Below are positions 5,745-5,817 of a stretch of 5,817 nucleotides of DNA, piece by piece. The notes beneath the pieces were generated by a model, which was given only the letters and a program-made list of their open reading frames with translations, was not told the DNA's origin and searched no databases. This stretch comes from Pseudomonadota bacterium (GTDB lineage Bacteria; Pseudomonadota; Alphaproteobacteria; Sphingomonadales; Sphingomonadaceae): contig JAEWKG010000313.1 in NCBI GenBank assembly GCA_023386135.1, positions 1 to 5,817 of the forward strand, read 5' to 3'. A program made the translations under genes and the position numbers. The first letter of the stretch is position 1; each line of letters starts with the position of its first letter.

Positions 5745-5817
5745 TTACCCGCGCGAGCGGCGCTGGAAGCTGCCGCCGCCGTTTCCGCCGCGGTTGCCGC
5801 CGCCGTTCGCGCCGCCA
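5745..5817 (-). CDS. C-terminal end of a protein with a Gly/Asn/Arg-rich tail (partial)
   Basis: The last 23 codons of a minus-strand gene enter the window from its high-coordinate edge and end in TAA at 5747-5745. The translation is an alternation of Gly triplets and Asn (GGGNRGGNGGG), then SFQRRSRG. Such low-complexity, basic, Gly-rich tails are known from bacterial RNA-binding proteins, DEAD-box RNA helicases of the RhlE type and single-stranded DNA-binding proteins, where they help bind nucleic acid. Which of these it is cannot be told from the tail alone. The open frame and the biased composition support coding, but both are also easy to obtain by chance in a short GC-rich stretch, hence the moderate confidence. 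It lies 87 bases upstream of the lipoprotein gene. Confidence 0.6.
   Translation of the reverse strand, partial: GGANGGGNRGGNGGGSFQRRSRG

Noticed and set aside
1..5817. A mobile element, defence island, CRISPR array or secondary-metabolite cluster.
   Set aside because: No transposase, integrase, terminal or direct repeats, tRNA edge or array was found; all genes are on one strand and look like ordinary chromosomal genes.

Overview
The window is a compact, GC-rich stretch of chromosome with every recognisable gene on the minus strand, so transcription runs from high to low coordinates. Base composition, the tightly packed reductase genes, a plant/alphaproteobacterial-type glutathione reductase (CVIRGC redox motif) and an IPC-synthase-like PAP2 membrane protein fit an alphaproteobacterium, most likely a member of the Sphingomonadales (Sphingomonas/Erythrobacter-like). 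That assignment is inferred from the protein sequences and GC content; no rRNA or other marker gene is present.

In transcription order: (i) the last 23 codons of a gene ending in a Gly/Asn/Arg-rich tail, as in RNA-binding proteins or DEAD-box helicases (5745 to the window edge); (ii) a 231-residue predicted outer-membrane lipoprotein of unknown function, preceded by a two-part inverted repeat; (iii) a 331-residue polytopic PAP2-family membrane protein starting at GTG; (iv) gor, glutathione reductase, 450 residues with all catalytic residues intact; (v) an extended SDR resembling dihydroflavonol reductase/aldehyde reductase; (vi) a classical SDR of DltE type, overlapping gene v by one base (TGATG); (vii) the first 219 codons of pccB, the carboxyltransferase (beta) subunit of propionyl-CoA carboxylase, running off the low-coordinate edge.

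The gaps are short (about 85, 36, 61, 50, -1 and 58 bases), so much of the block could be co-transcribed, although weak promoter-like elements can be found in three gaps. No gene-free stretch exceeds 300 bases, and I saw no tRNA, rRNA, CRISPR array, insertion sequence or attachment site. Functionally the block mixes redox housekeeping (gor, two NADPH-type reductases), envelope or lipid functions (lipoprotein, PAP2) and propionate/odd-chain carbon metabolism (pccB). I see no single pathway joining them and no convincing novel defence or mobile system. The points worth a second look are small-scale: a hairpin that covers the pccB ribosome binding site, the dyad in front of the lipoprotein gene, the coupled SDR pair, and the substrate of the PAP2 protein.
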